The notes: generated from the letters alone by a model not told the origin. Positions 8,550 to 18,225 are shown, numbered from the stretch's first letter. The stretch: DNA of 64,000 bases from Streptomyces sp. ICC1 (GCF_003287935.1 NZ_CP030287.1:1116001-1180000); one strand, 5' to 3'. Numbers and translations: made by a program.

Positions 8550-10160
8550 TCACTCCGCGCCCGCCGCGCGGTCGAACGCCCCCGCCGCGTGGTCGAAGAC
8601 GGACTCCCGGGGGCTGACCAGGGTGGCGACGGCGATCGACTGGAGGTGGGTGGTGCGCACGGCGGGCTGGTTGGCCTCGCCGAAGACCCCGCCCGTCGCG
8701 CCCGTGCCACCGTTGTACGGGAGCACCGGCAGGCAGCCGATGTGCGAGTCGTTGACCTTCAGCATGCCGCCGTTGACCACCTCCTCGCAGAACCGCTCGA
8801 CGACCCGCTCGTCCCGCGTCCACAGGGAGTTGCGCAGCCCGTAGCGGTTGGCGTTGAGGAACGCGAAGGCCTCCTCCAGCCGGACCGGCTCCCCGGGCAC
8901 GACCACGCACAGCAGCGGGAAGAAGGTCTCCTCGCGGAAGGCGCGCAGCCGGCCGGCGGCGGCCAGCCCGTCCACCCGGACGACCGCCGGGCGGATGAAC
9001 GGCCCGGCCGCGGCCGGCACGTCGTCGACGTCCACGAGCTCGCCGCCGCACAGCAGCTCCCCGCCGGCCGCCAGCACCTCGTCGAGGAACTCGGCGAACT
9101 CCGCCCGCTTGACCACCGGGCTCAGCACCGTCTCCGGGTCCTCCGGCGGTCCCGGGCGGATCCCCCGCACCCGCTCCACCAGCTCCTTCAGCAGCCGGTC
9201 CGCCGCCTCCGGGTGGACGATCGCGAACTTGGGGGTCATACAGATCTGGCCGGAGCCGTAGAACCGCTCGCACAGCGCCCGCGCGGCGAGGTCGGTCTCG
9301 GCGTCGCGCCACACCAGCACGCCGTCGTTCCCGGACAGTTCGAGTACGGGCTTCTTCCCCGCGGCCACGCACTCGCGCTCCAGCTTGAGGCCCTGCTCGG
9401 AGCCGCCGAAGAAGACGAGGTCGTCGCAGTCGGGGCTGTCCAGCCACTGGCGCACCGCGGCGCGGGCGTGCGTGGAGAGCACGCTCAGGGTGCCGGGCGG
9501 CGCTCCGAGGCGTTCCAGGGCCGGGGCCACGATCTCCCGGTAGACGAAGCTGACGCCCAGCGGGGCGGTCGGCGGCGCGTTGACGACCAGGCTGTTGCCC
9601 GCCGCGAGCGCCATCGCCCCGTAGAAGGAGTTCGAGGTCGGCGCGTTGCGCGGCGGGCTCAGGCACACCACCCCGTCCGGCTTGCGCACCATGCGGATCC
9701 GCCGGCCCGCCGCGGTCCGCTCGGGCTCGCGCAGCCGCCCGGCGAAGTCGGCGACGGAGTCCGGGTGGAACGAGGCGGCCACCGAGGCCAGCTCCCAGGC
9801 TGCCAGCCGTACGGGGTGGCCTTCGGCGACCAGCAGGCCGGTCAGCTCCTCACGGCGCTCGATGACGGCGCGGTGGACCGCGTGCAGCAGCTCCAGCCGG
9901 TCGGCGAGCGGGATCCGCGCCCATCCCGGCTGGGCGGCGCGGGCGGCGGCCAGGGCGCGCAGGCCCTGCTCGGGGGTGGACATGGCGACGCGGCCGGCGA
10001 GCAGGCGGTCGTCGTACGGCAGGTCCTCGCCGCGCTCCAGCCGGGCCTTGAGGCCGAGCACCTCATAGGGCTCGCGCAGCAGTTGACCCACCCGGGGCCA
10101 GTAGACCCAACGGGTGCCGGGCTCTTCGGCGCCGGCCACCCATACCTCGTAAGAGTGCAT
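8550..10160 (-). CDS. Aldehyde dehydrogenase family protein
   Basis: A 536-residue NAD(P)-dependent aldehyde dehydrogenase. The start is the ATG at 10160 behind AGGAAG. The active-site glutamate lies in LELSGND (a variant of the usual ELGGK), and the catalytic cysteine in GSGQICM. The cofactor-binding region around PPRNAPTSNSF replaces the classical PWNFP, so the substrate may be atypical (a phenylacetaldehyde- or acyl-type branch). It is divergent from the EF-hand gene at 10260, with a gap of about 100 bases holding both promoters. Confidence 0.87.
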   Translation of the reverse strand: MHSYEVWVAGAEEPGTRWVYWPRVGQLLREPYEVLGLKARLERGEDLPYDDRLLAGRVAMSTPEQGLRALAAARAAQPGWARIPLADRLELLHAVHRAVIERREELTGLLVAEGHPVRLAAWELASVAASFHPDSVADFAGRLREPERTAAGRRIRMVRKPDGVVCLSPPRNAPTSNSFYGAMALAAGNSLVVNAPPTAPLGVSFVYREIVAPALERLGAPPGTLSVLSTHARAAVRQWLDSPDCDDLVFFGGSEQGLKLERECVAAGKKPVLELSGNDGVLVWRDAETDLAARALCERFYGSGQICMTPKFAIVHPEAADRLLKELVERVRGIRPGPPEDPETVLSPVVKRAEFAEFLDEVLAAGGELLCGGELVDVDDVPAAAGPFIRPAVVRVDGLAAAGRLRAFREETFFPLLCVVVPGEPVRLEEAFAFLNANRYGLRNSLWTRDERVVERFCEEVVNGGMLKVNDSHIGCLPVLPYNGGTGATGGVFGEANQPAVRTTHLQSIAVATLVSPRESVFDHAAGAFDRAAGAE

Positions 10161-10259
10161 CCACAACTTCCTAGCGGGACAACGGGAGTTCGCGATCACC
10201 AGGGACACTACGGTAGGTGACCGCAGGACCCCGCACCGTAGCCGCGAAAGGCAACTGAA

Positions 10260-10814
10260 ATGACGAACGACCTGCTCGACCGCAAGCTGGACCGCGCCTT
10301 CGCCCACATGGACGTCAACGAGGACCGGGTCATCGACGAGCACGACATCATCGGGCTCGGCTCCCGCCTGCTGTCGGCCCTCGCGGAGCCGGCCACCTCG
10401 CCCAAGGCGACGCTGGTGATGGGCGGGCTCGTCGATTTCTGGCAGGAGCTGTTCACCGAGCTGGACCTGGACCGGGACGGCAAGGTCACGCCCGAGGAGT
10501 ACAAGGCGGGCATGACCCGGCTGTACGCGCAGGGCGGGCCCGCCTACGACCGCTCGTTCCGCCCGATGGTGCAGGCGATCCTCACGATCGTCGACACCGA
10601 CGGCGACGGGCGCATCAGCCCGGAGGAGTTCCACAAGGCGCAGGAGGCCTTCGACACGCGGCTGAGCCACGCGGACGCCGAGGCGCTCTTCCGGCGGATC
10701 GACGCGGACGGGGACGGCACGCTGACCGTGGACGAACTCCTCGGCGCGGTGCGCGAGTACTACACCGGCACCGAGGAGGACGCCCCGGGAAACCTGCTCT
10801 TCGGCGAGCTCTGA
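10260..10814 (+). CDS. EF-hand calcium-binding protein (calerythrin/sarcoplasmic CBP type)
   Basis: A 184-residue cytosolic protein with four EF-hand loops: DVNEDRVIDEHD (degenerate, ending in Asp rather than Glu), DLDRDGKVTPEE, DTDGDGRISPEE and DADGDGTLTVDE. Loops two to four have the canonical DxDxDG pattern and should bind calcium. Such proteins buffer or sense calcium in Streptomyces, possibly in relation to aerial growth. There is no signal peptide. The gene converges with the ABC exporter downstream. Confidence 0.9.
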   Translation: MTNDLLDRKLDRAFAHMDVNEDRVIDEHDIIGLGSRLLSALAEPATSPKATLVMGGLVDFWQELFTELDLDRDGKVTPEEYKAGMTRLYAQGGPAYDRSFRPMVQAILTIVDTDGDGRISPEEFHKAQEAFDTRLSHADAEALFRRIDADGDGTLTVDELLGAVREYYTGTEEDAPGNLLFGEL

Positions 10815-10839
10815 CCCCTGGCGCCGCGACCGGAAGGGT

Positions 10840-13800
10840 TCAGGCCGCGGCGGCCGGCTCGTCCTCTCCGACGAAGGTGCGCCACAGCTCCGCGTAGCGG
10901 CCGCCGCGGGCCAGCAGTTCGGCGTGGGTGCCGTCCTCGGCCACCCGGCCGCGGTCCATGACCACGACCCGGTCGGCGCGCGCGGCGGTCGTCAGGCGGT
11001 GCGCCACGACCAGGGTGGTCCGCTTGCCCGCGAGCCGCTCGGTGGCCTGGTTGACCAGGGCCTCGGTCGCCAGGTCGAGGGCGGCGGTGGCCTCGTCGAG
11101 CAGCAGCACGTCGGGGTCGACGAGCTCGGCGCGGGCCAGCGCGATCAGCTGGCGCTGACCCGCGGAGAGGTTGCGGCCGCGTTCGGTGACGGCGTGCAGG
11201 TAGCCGCCGTCCAGGGTGGCGATCATGTCGTGGGCGCCGACCGCGTGCGCGGCGGCCTCCACCTCGGCGTCGCCCGCCTCGGGCCGCCCGTAGGCGATGG
11301 CGTCGCGGACCGTGCCCGGGAAGAGGTACGGCTCCTGGGGGACGACCCCCAGCCGGTGCCGGTAGCCCGTCAGGTCCAGCTCGCGCAGGTCCACCCCGTC
11401 GGCGGTGACCCGGCCGGACGTCGGATCGTAGAACCGGGCCACCATCTTGACCAGCGTGGACTTGCCGGCCCCGGTCTCGCCGACGAAGGCGACCGTCTGC
11501 CCGGCGGGGATGCGCAGGCTGATTCCGGCCAGCGCCTGCTCCTTCTCGCCGCGCTCCTCGGCGGTGCCGTAGCCGAAGTGGACCCCCTCGAAGGCGATCT
11601 CGCCGCGCAGCCGCGGCACCTCGCGGGGGGCGGCGGCGCGGGGCGTGCTCGTCGGTTCGCGCAGCAGGCCCTGGATCCGGCCGAGGGAGACGGTGGCCTG
11701 CTGGTAGCCGTCGAAGACCTGGGAGAGCTGCTGCACGGGGGCGAAGAACAGGTCGATGTAGAGCAGGTACGCGACCAGCGCGCCCGTGGTGAGCGTGCCG
11801 GCCCCCACCCGGCCCGCGCCGACGATCAGCACGGCGGCCGCGGCCCCGGAGGACAGCAGCTGGACGAAGGGGAAGTAGACGGATATCAGCCACTGGCCGC
11901 GGACCCGGGCCTCGCGGTAGGAGTCGCTGCGCTCGGCGAAGCGGGCGGCGCCGGCACGCTGGCGGCGGAAGGCCTGGACGATGCGCAGCCCGGCCACCGA
12001 CTCCTGGAGGTCGGCGTTGACCAGGCCGACCCGGTCGCGGGCGAGCTCGTACGCGGCGACCGACCTGCGGCGGAAGACGATCGTGCCGAGGATCAGGACG
12101 GGCAGGGTGGCGAAGACGATCAGCGCCAGCTCGACGTCCAGGACGAGCAGGGCGATCAGGATGCCGAAGAAGGTGAGGACGGAGACGACGGCGGTGACGA
12201 GCCCGGTCTGCAGGAAACTGGACAGGGCGTCCACGTCGGTGGTCATCCGGGTCATGATCTTGCCGGTGAGCTCGCGCTCGTAGAAGTCGAGGCCGAGGCG
12301 CTGGAGCTGGGCGAAGATCTTGACGCGCAGCGCGTAGAGCACGCGCTCGCCGGTGCGGCCGGTCATCCGGGTCTCGGCGAACTGCGCGGCCCACTGAGCG
12401 AGTACGACGCCCAGCGCGAGGGCCGAGGCCAGCCAGACGGCGCCGAGGGCGGCCTGTTCGACGCCCTCGTCGATGCCGTTGCGGATCAGGATGGGCAGGA
12501 GCAGCCCGGAGCCGGCATCCAGGGCGACCAGGCCCAGGGATATCGCGAGCGGGGCCCAGAAGCCGCGGAGCAGGCGGCGCAGGTTGTAGCTGTCCTCGGC
12601 GGACTCGGCCCGGGCCTCGTCCACCTGCGGGGTGTCGTCGGCGGGCGGCAGCGCGGCCACCTGGGCGAGCAGTTCGGGGGTGGCGGGCATGCCGGCGGGG
12701 GCGGTGGTCCGCTCGTCCGCCTCCTCCTGGCGCTGCCAGAGCTCGGGGGTGATCCCGCCGGCCACCCGGCGCTTGGCGTTGACGGGCTCGGAGTCGATCT
12801 CGGCTTCGAGTTCGATGTCCCGCTCGATGTTCCGGTCGAGCTCGCGCTCGAACTCGCCCATCGCGGCCGCGTCGGGGGTGCGCGGCGAGCCGGCGCCGAG
12901 GGCGTCCGGGTCGGTCAGCAGCCGTCGGTACAGGGCGCAGCGGCGCTCCAGTTCCTCGTGCGTACCGATGTCGGCGAGCCGCCCGTGGTCCAGTACGGCG
13001 ATCCGGTCGGCGAGCCCGAGCGTGGAGCGGCGGTGGGCGATGAGCAGGGTGGTGCGGCCGGCCATGACGGACCGCAGCGCCTCGTGGATCTCGTGCTCGA
13101 CGCGGGCGTCGACGGCGGAGGTCGCGTCGTCCAGGAGCAGCAGGCGCGGGTCGGTGAGGATGGCGCGGGCGAGCGCGATGCGCTGGCGCTGTCCGCCGGA
13201 GAGGGTCAGGCCCTGCTCGCCGACCTTGGTGTCGTACCCGGCGGGGAGGGCCCGGATGAAGCCTTCGGCCTGGGCGGCGCGGACGGCGGCCTCGACCTGT
13301 TCGTCCGTCGCGCCCGGGTGCCCGTAGGCGATGTTGGCGCGGATGGTGTCGGAGAAGAGGAAGGAGTCCTCGGGCACCAGCCCGATCACGTCGCGCAGCG
13401 AGTCGTAGGTCAGCTCGCGCACGTCCCGGCCGCCGACGCGGACGGTGCCGCGGTCGGCGTCGTAGAAGCGGGGCAGGAGGAGGGAGACGGTGGACTTGCC
13501 GCTGCCGGAGGAGCCGACGAGGGCGACGGTCTCCCCCTCCCGGATGCGCAGGGAGAACCCGTCGAGGACCGGCCGCTCGGGGTCGTACCCGAACCGCACG
13601 TCCTCGAACTCGACGGTGGCGGGCGCATCGGCGGGAAGCTCCTCGCTCCCCTCCCGGATGGCGGGCTCGGTGTCGATGAGCTCGAACACCCGCTCGGCGC
13701 CGGCGCGGGCCTGCTGGCCGACGGTGAGCACCATGGCGAGCATGCGGACGGGTCCGACGAGCTGGGCGAGGTAGGTCGAGAAGGCGACGAAGGTACCGAG

Positions 13801-14646
13801 GGTGACCTGCCCCTTGGTGGCCATCCACCCGCCGAGGGCCAGCATGGCGACCTGCCCGAGGGCGGGTACGGCCTGCAGGGCGGGGGTGTAGCGCGAGTTC
13901 AGCCGGATGTTGCGCATCCGCCCGGCGAAGAGCCGGCGGCCGGCGTCGCGGAGCTTGCCGGTCTCCTGCTGCTCCTGGCCGAAGCCCTTGACCACGCGGA
14001 CGCCGGTGACGGCCCCGTCGACGACGGTGGCGACGGCGGCGGCCTGGCTCTGGGCGTACCAGGTGGCGGGGAAGAGCTTCTTGCGGCTGCGCTTGGCGAT
14101 GAACCACAGGGCGGGGGCCATGAGCAGCGCGACGACGGTCAGCAGCGGCGACAGCCACAGCATGATCCCGAGGGATATCCCGAAGAGCAGGAAGTTCCCG
14201 ATGGTCATGGGCAGCATGAAGAGCAGCCCTTGGATCAGCTGGAGGTCACTGGTGGCCCGCCCGACGACCTGTCCGGTGGACAGCTCGTCCTGCCTGCGGC
14301 CGTCCAGCCGGGCGATGGTGTCGTACATGTCGGTGCGCAGGTCGTGCTGCACGTCGAGGGCGAGGCGCCCGCCGTAGTACCGGCGTATGTAGGTCAGCAC
14401 GTAGACGATCACGGCGGCGCCTATGAGCATCCCGGCCCAGGGCCCCATGGGCTTGGTCTTGTCGCCGATGACGTCGTCGAGGATCACCTTGGTGACGAGC
14501 GGGACGAGCGCCATGACGGCCATGCCGCCGAGCGAGGACCCGAGCGCGAGCAGCACGTTGAGCTTGTAGCGCCAGGTGTAGGCGGCGAGCCGCCGCCCCC
14601 ACCCCTGTTTGTCCCCAGCCGCCGTTCCCGCCGCCGCCGTAGCCAC
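10840..14646 (-). CDS. Fused ABC exporter (TMD-NBD-TMD-NBD)
   Basis: A 1268-residue single-chain ABC exporter with two complete halves joined by an acidic linker (around residues 600-680). NBD1 has Walker A GSSGSGKST, signature LSGGQRQRI and Walker B ending LLLLDDATSA, so the catalytic Glu is replaced by Asp. NBD2 has Walker A GETGAGKST, a variant signature LSAGQRQLI and a normal LLLDEATAA. One composite ATP site is therefore expected to be degenerate. The GTG at 14646 behind GGGGAGG was chosen as start. Known relatives are multidrug or lipid exporters; the substrate is unknown. Confidence 0.9.
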   Translation of the reverse strand: MATAAAGTAAGDKQGWGRRLAAYTWRYKLNVLLALGSSLGGMAVMALVPLVTKVILDDVIGDKTKPMGPWAGMLIGAAVIVYVLTYIRRYYGGRLALDVQHDLRTDMYDTIARLDGRRQDELSTGQVVGRATSDLQLIQGLLFMLPMTIGNFLLFGISLGIMLWLSPLLTVVALLMAPALWFIAKRSRKKLFPATWYAQSQAAAVATVVDGAVTGVRVVKGFGQEQQETGKLRDAGRRLFAGRMRNIRLNSRYTPALQAVPALGQVAMLALGGWMATKGQVTLGTFVAFSTYLAQLVGPVRMLAMVLTVGQQARAGAERVFELIDTEPAIREGSEELPADAPATVEFEDVRFGYDPERPVLDGFSLRIREGETVALVGSSGSGKSTVSLLLPRFYDADRGTVRVGGRDVRELTYDSLRDVIGLVPEDSFLFSDTIRANIAYGHPGATDEQVEAAVRAAQAEGFIRALPAGYDTKVGEQGLTLSGGQRQRIALARAILTDPRLLLLDDATSAVDARVEHEIHEALRSVMAGRTTLLIAHRRSTLGLADRIAVLDHGRLADIGTHEELERRCALYRRLLTDPDALGAGSPRTPDAAAMGEFERELDRNIERDIELEAEIDSEPVNAKRRVAGGITPELWQRQEEADERTTAPAGMPATPELLAQVAALPPADDTPQVDEARAESAEDSYNLRRLLRGFWAPLAISLGLVALDAGSGLLLPILIRNGIDEGVEQAALGAVWLASALALGVVLAQWAAQFAETRMTGRTGERVLYALRVKIFAQLQRLGLDFYERELTGKIMTRMTTDVDALSSFLQTGLVTAVVSVLTFFGILIALLVLDVELALIVFATLPVLILGTIVFRRRSVAAYELARDRVGLVNADLQESVAGLRIVQAFRRQRAGAARFAERSDSYREARVRGQWLISVYFPFVQLLSSGAAAAVLIVGAGRVGAGTLTTGALVAYLLYIDLFFAPVQQLSQVFDGYQQATVSLGRIQGLLREPTSTPRAAAPREVPRLRGEIAFEGVHFGYGTAEERGEKEQALAGISLRIPAGQTVAFVGETGAGKSTLVKMVARFYDPTSGRVTADGVDLRELDLTGYRHRLGVVPQEPYLFPGTVRDAIAYGRPEAGDAEVEAAAHAVGAHDMIATLDGGYLHAVTERGRNLSAGQRQLIALARAELVDPDVLLLDEATAALDLATEALVNQATERLAGKRTTLVVAHRLTTAARADRVVVMDRGRVAEDGTHAELLARGGRYAELWRTFVGEDEPAAAA

Positions 14647-14780
14647 GTGCTGCCTCCCCGTTCGTCCTGCCCTACCGGAAGCCCCAACGCTCCGACCGGC
14701 GGATTTCATCCCGCCGCAACAATCGAACGGGTTTACGCGAGGGTGGGCGAGGTGGCTAGGACCATTCGGGGTGGACGGCT

Positions 14781-14945
14781 CTAGTGCTGTGGCCGGAAAG
14801 GTTTGCCGGGTCGCGGTGTCCGGTGCGGTGCCTCGCAAGGCGGAGGGCCACGCCTCGTACTGGACGTACCGGTGTGGTCCGACAACGCGGCGAGGTGCCG
14901 TGCCGGGCGCCGCGACCCGGTGGACCTTTCCGGTCACAGCACTAG
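14781..14945. mobile_element. MITE-like palindromic element, copy 1
   Basis: A 165-bp non-coding element bounded by CTAG, with long imperfect inverted arms (outer GTGCTGTGGCCGGAAAGG against GTGCTGTGACCGGAAAGG on the other strand, pairing imperfectly for about 55 bases on each side). A second copy of the same length lies at 33320-33484. The right-hand CTAG overlaps the TAG stop of the GntR gene. IS630-type elements favour CTAG with TA duplication, so this could be a non-autonomous relative. Confidence 0.85.
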
Positions 14946-15700
14946 GGAGAGTCGAACTCGTACTCCAGGACGTACGCGGAGGCGTCGAGGACCATCTCGT
15001 TGACCTCGACGACCCGTCCGCCGGCGGCGAAGGCGGTACGGGCGACCAGGACGACGGGCGTCCCGGCGGCCAGCCCGAGGCTCGCGGCCTCCTCGGTGGT
15101 GGGCATCCGCGAGCGAACCTCCTCGCGGAACCGGGCCGGCTTCTGCCCGAGCTCGGCGAGCCGGGCGTAGATCCCGCCGGGGCCGGTGTCGGGCTCGGTG
15201 ATGGGCGTCCCCGCGACGAGGGCGGCGTCGAGGTACGAGGTCGCGAACATGACGGGCTTCCCGTCGAGCAGGAACCTGCGGCGGCGGACGACGGCCGTCC
15301 CGTCGCTCAGGCCGAGCAGTGCGGCGATGGCCTCGGGCGCAGCCTCCTCCGTGACGGAGAGCGGCTCGACGACGGGTTCCCGATCCTCGGTGTCGGCGGC
15401 CCAGATGGACCGACCCTCACCCCAGACGTCTTCGGCCAGCCGCTGAATCCCGCGCCGCCGGATCCGCCGGAACTCCCGGACGAAGACTCCGGCCCCCTTG
15501 CGGGCTTCGGTCAGCCCCTCGGACTGGAGCACGCCCAGCGCCTGCCGCGCGGTCATCCGGGCGACGCCATAGGTGGCCATGAGGTCGTTCTCGCCGGGCA
15601 GCCGGTCGCCGGGACCGTACTCGCCGGCCTCGATGGCGGCCTTCAGCGCGGCAGCGATGCGCTGGCACTTGGGCTGACTTGGGGCGCCGTCACTTTTCAT
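14942..15700 (-). CDS. GntR/UTRA-family transcriptional regulator
   Basis: A 252-residue HutC-subfamily regulator: winged HTH at residues 12-75 (RLPGENDLMATYGVARMTAR) and a UTRA effector domain at about 95-245, ending VLEYEFDSP. The ATG at 15700 with GAGGA upstream is used; longer in-frame extensions run into the toxin gene promoter. Its stop codon coincides with the CTAG target of the MITE, whose insertion duplicated the site and preserved the stop. UTRA regulators usually sense sugars or amino-acid derivatives. Confidence 0.88.
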   Translation of the reverse strand: MKSDGAPSQPKCQRIAAALKAAIEAGEYGPGDRLPGENDLMATYGVARMTARQALGVLQSEGLTEARKGAGVFVREFRRIRRRGIQRLAEDVWGEGRSIWAADTEDREPVVEPLSVTEEAAPEAIAALLGLSDGTAVVRRRRFLLDGKPVMFATSYLDAALVAGTPITEPDTGPGGIYARLAELGQKPARFREEVRSRMPTTEEAASLGLAAGTPVVLVARTAFAAGGRVVEVNEMVLDASAYVLEYEFDSP

Positions 15701-15775
15701 GCGGTCCTCACTCACACGAGGGATTCCTTCCCGTTCCTGTCCGTCATACACTGAAGCATCTATACGTTCCGATGT

Positions 15776-16144
15776 ATGGATGACCCATTCGACATCGAGC
15801 TCGAACCGGAGGTCCGGCTTTGGCTGATGAACCTCTCCGACGCGGACTACAGGGCAGCCGAGCACGCAGCCGTCCGTCTCTCCACTGATGCGACCACGCT
15901 CGGCGAACCTCACTCCCGCTACCTGGGTAACGGCGTCCGGGAATTGCGATTCGACATCGGCCCGAGTCGGGACGCTGTCAGAATCTCGTATTGGCTGGCC
16001 CCAGGGCGCCGGGCGGTTCTGCTGACCGTCTTCCGCAAAACGCGGCAGCGCGAAGACGCCGAAGTTGCGCGCGCCAAGCTGGCGAAGGCGATCTGTGAAG
16101 CGCAGCACGAACCCGCCCACGACGTGTTCAGCCGTGAACCGTAG
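15776..16144 (+). CDS. RelE/HigB-type toxin of a type II toxin-antitoxin system
   Basis: A 122-residue protein of the phage-Gp49/HigB branch of RelE-like toxins, which cleave ribosome-bound mRNA. It has the small alpha/beta pattern and a basic LTVFRKTRQRE segment near residue 85-95 that matches the usual FxKKxxxTP-type region. It is followed after 13 bases by an XRE antitoxin gene, the reverse (toxin-first) order typical of HigBA. Confidence 0.85.
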   Translation: MDDPFDIELEPEVRLWLMNLSDADYRAAEHAAVRLSTDATTLGEPHSRYLGNGVRELRFDIGPSRDAVRISYWLAPGRRAVLLTVFRKTRQREDAEVARAKLAKAICEAQHEPAHDVFSREP

Positions 16145-16157
16145 GAAGGAGCCCCTG

Positions 16158-16502
16158 ATGGTGAGCCACGCACATTGGAAGATTGCCCGGGACAAGAAGG
16201 TCGCCCAGGGCTTCTCTGAGAGTCCGGAGGTGACCAAGCACCGTGAGGAGATCCGGCTGGCTTGGGATCTCGGGCAGGCCGTCTACGACCGGCGGACCGA
16301 GCTCGGGATCTCACAGACCGAGCTGGCGCGGCGGGCCGGGATGACGCAGCCGCAGGTGTCCAAGCTGGAGCTCGGCGGCACCGTGCCGACCGTGCCGCTG
16401 CTGGCACGGCTGGCGCGGGCTATGGAGTCTGAGCTGAACCTCAAGCTCGTCGGGGAAACCTCACAGGTCGTCTTCACCGCGCACGCGCACGAAGCCGCCT
16501 GA
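16158..16502 (+). CDS. XRE-family antitoxin (HigA-like)
   Basis: A 114-residue protein with an HTH_3 domain (LGISQTELARRAGMTQPQVS) at about residues 50-75. The ATG at 16158 follows AGGAAGGAG. It is the probable partner of the toxin at 15776 and would neutralise it and autorepress the operon. It ends 10 bases before the convergent TPP-enzyme gene. Confidence 0.87.
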   Translation: MVSHAHWKIARDKKVAQGFSESPEVTKHREEIRLAWDLGQAVYDRRTELGISQTELARRAGMTQPQVSKLELGGTVPTVPLLARLARAMESELNLKLVGETSQVVFTAHAHEAA

Positions 16503-16512
16503 CGCACCGCCC

Positions 16513-18180
16513 TCAGAGATGCGTCGGGGCGAACATCTTGAGGGTGGTCGGGAGGACCAGGAGGGAGGGGCCCGGGGTGGCCAGGGACTTCTTCAGGTCC
16601 TCGCGGAGGGACTCCGGGGTGGTCGTCTGCGCCGGGACGTCGAAGGCCGCCGCCAGGGCGACGAAGTCGGGGCGGGTCAGGGACGTGCCCGTCTCGCAGC
16701 CGTACTCGCGCAGGATGCCGTAGCCGCCGTCGTCCACGATCAGCCAGGTGACGTCCAGGTCGTGCTGGCGGGCCGTGGCCAGGTCGGCGATCGAGTACAT
16801 CGCGCCGCCGTCGCCGGAGACCGCGAGGACCGGGGTGCCGGGCTCCGCCACGCACGCGCCGAGGGCCGCCGGGAAGGCGTAGCCGAGGCCGCCCGCGCCC
16901 TGCGCCGAGTGCATGGTGTTGGGGTGCTTGGCGTCGAAGGCCGACCAGGCCCAGTACGACAGGATCGTCATGTCCCAGAAGGACGGGGAGCGCGGGGGCA
17001 GGGCCGCGCGGATCGAGGTCAGGAGCCGCTGCTCCAGCCCCACGTCCTGGGTGGCCAGGCGGGCCGCGATGGCGGACACGAGCGCGCGGACCCGCTCCGG
17101 AGCACCCGCGTCCGCGCGCTCGGCGACCGTCTCCAGGAGCGCCTGCAGGGCCAGGCGGGCGTCCGCGTGGATGCCCAGGGCCGCGTGGTTGGACTCCAGC
17201 TTGCCGAGGTCCGCCTCGATCTGGACGACCCGGCCCTCCGGGAAGAACGTGTGGTAGTTCGAGGAGAGTTCCCCCAGCCCCGAGCCGACCACCAGCAGGA
17301 CGTCCGCGTCCTCCAGGAAGTCCGTCATGTGGCGGTCCTCCAGCCAGGACTGGAGCGAGAGCGGGTGGGTCCAGGGGAACGCGCCCTTGCCGCCGAAGGT
17401 GGTGACGACCGGCGCGTTCAGGCGTTCCGCCAGTTGCTTGAGCTTGCCCGCCGCGTCCGCGCGGATCACCCCGCCGCCCGCGATGATCACCGGGCGCTCG
17501 GCGTTCTCCAGCCAGTGCGCGGCCAGCGCCGTGAGCTCCGGGCGCGGGGCCAGTTCGTGCGGGGTCGCGTCCATGCCCGTGACCTGCGGGATCACCGTTT
17601 CCGCCCGCAGGACGTCCTCCGGGATCTCCACCCACACCGGCCCGTGCGGAGCCGTCAGCGCCGACTCCCACGCCTCGGCGATCACCGACGGGATCTGGGA
17701 CGGGGTCCGGGCGGTGTGCACGGACTTGACGACGTCCCGGAAGGACGCCGCCTGGTCCCGCAGCTCGTGCAGGTGCCCGCGCCGCCCGCCGCCCAGCCCC
17801 GGGGTCGGGACCTGGGAGGAGATCGCCAGGACCGGGGCGGATGCCGCCGCCGCCTCGGCGAGGGCGGGCAGCGCCATCAGCGCGCCCGGGCCGGTGGACA
17901 GCAGGAGGGGGGGCGCCTCTCCGGTCATCCGGCCGTAGGCGTCGGCGGCGAAGCCCGCGTTGTTCTCCGTGCGCAGCCCGACCAGGCGCAGGTCCGAGCG
18001 GCCGACCGCGTCGAAGAGGCCCAGCGCGTGCTGCCCCGGCAGGCCGAAGACGGTGGTCGCGCCGAGCGAACGCAGCGTCTCCACGACCAGGTCCCCGCCC
18101 GTCCGGCCCGGCGGCGGCGCGAGCGCGGCCGCCTTCTGGGCTTCGGTGGGACGGAGTACCAGGTCGTGGTCGTGCGTCAC
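16513..18180 (-). CDS. Thiamine-pyrophosphate-dependent decarboxylase/synthase family enzyme
   Basis: A 555-residue acetolactate-synthase-fold protein with the N-terminal glutamate (LRTENNAGFAADAYG) and the C-terminal TPP/Mg motif beginning GDGGAMYS. It lacks an adjacent small subunit and is not in an ilv operon. It is 45 bases downstream of a guanidinobutyrase/agmatinase gene on the same strand. In the arginine transaminase pathway known from Pseudomonas, a TPP-dependent 2-ketoarginine decarboxylase (AruI) acts upstream of guanidinobutyrase, so that role is a reasonable but unproven inference. GTG start at 18180. Confidence 0.82.
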   Translation of the reverse strand: MTHDHDLVLRPTEAQKAAALAPPPGRTGGDLVVETLRSLGATTVFGLPGQHALGLFDAVGRSDLRLVGLRTENNAGFAADAYGRMTGEAPPLLLSTGPGALMALPALAEAAAASAPVLAISSQVPTPGLGGGRRGHLHELRDQAASFRDVVKSVHTARTPSQIPSVIAEAWESALTAPHGPVWVEIPEDVLRAETVIPQVTGMDATPHELAPRPELTALAAHWLENAERPVIIAGGGVIRADAAGKLKQLAERLNAPVVTTFGGKGAFPWTHPLSLQSWLEDRHMTDFLEDADVLLVVGSGLGELSSNYHTFFPEGRVVQIEADLGKLESNHAALGIHADARLALQALLETVAERADAGAPERVRALVSAIAARLATQDVGLEQRLLTSIRAALPPRSPSFWDMTILSYWAWSAFDAKHPNTMHSAQGAGGLGYAFPAALGACVAEPGTPVLAVSGDGGAMYSIADLATARQHDLDVTWLIVDDGGYGILREYGCETGTSLTRPDFVALAAAFDVPAQTTTPESLREDLKKSLATPGPSLLVLPTTLKMFAPTHL

Positions 18181-18225
18181 TTCTCTTACTTGCCCTTCGG
18201 GTTCGCCTTCGCCTGCGCGCTGTGC

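Noticed and set aside
10924..14784. A long open frame (1,286 codons) on the plus strand opposite the ABC exporter
   Set aside because: It mirrors the exporter codons with GC-rich third positions and has no domain; the minus-strand exporter has all ABC motifs.
14781..14945. Short protein reading within the MITE copies
   Set aside because: Frames differ in start context, lack ribosome binding sites and simply reflect the palindromic DNA; the same reading appears in both copies only because the DNA is repeated.
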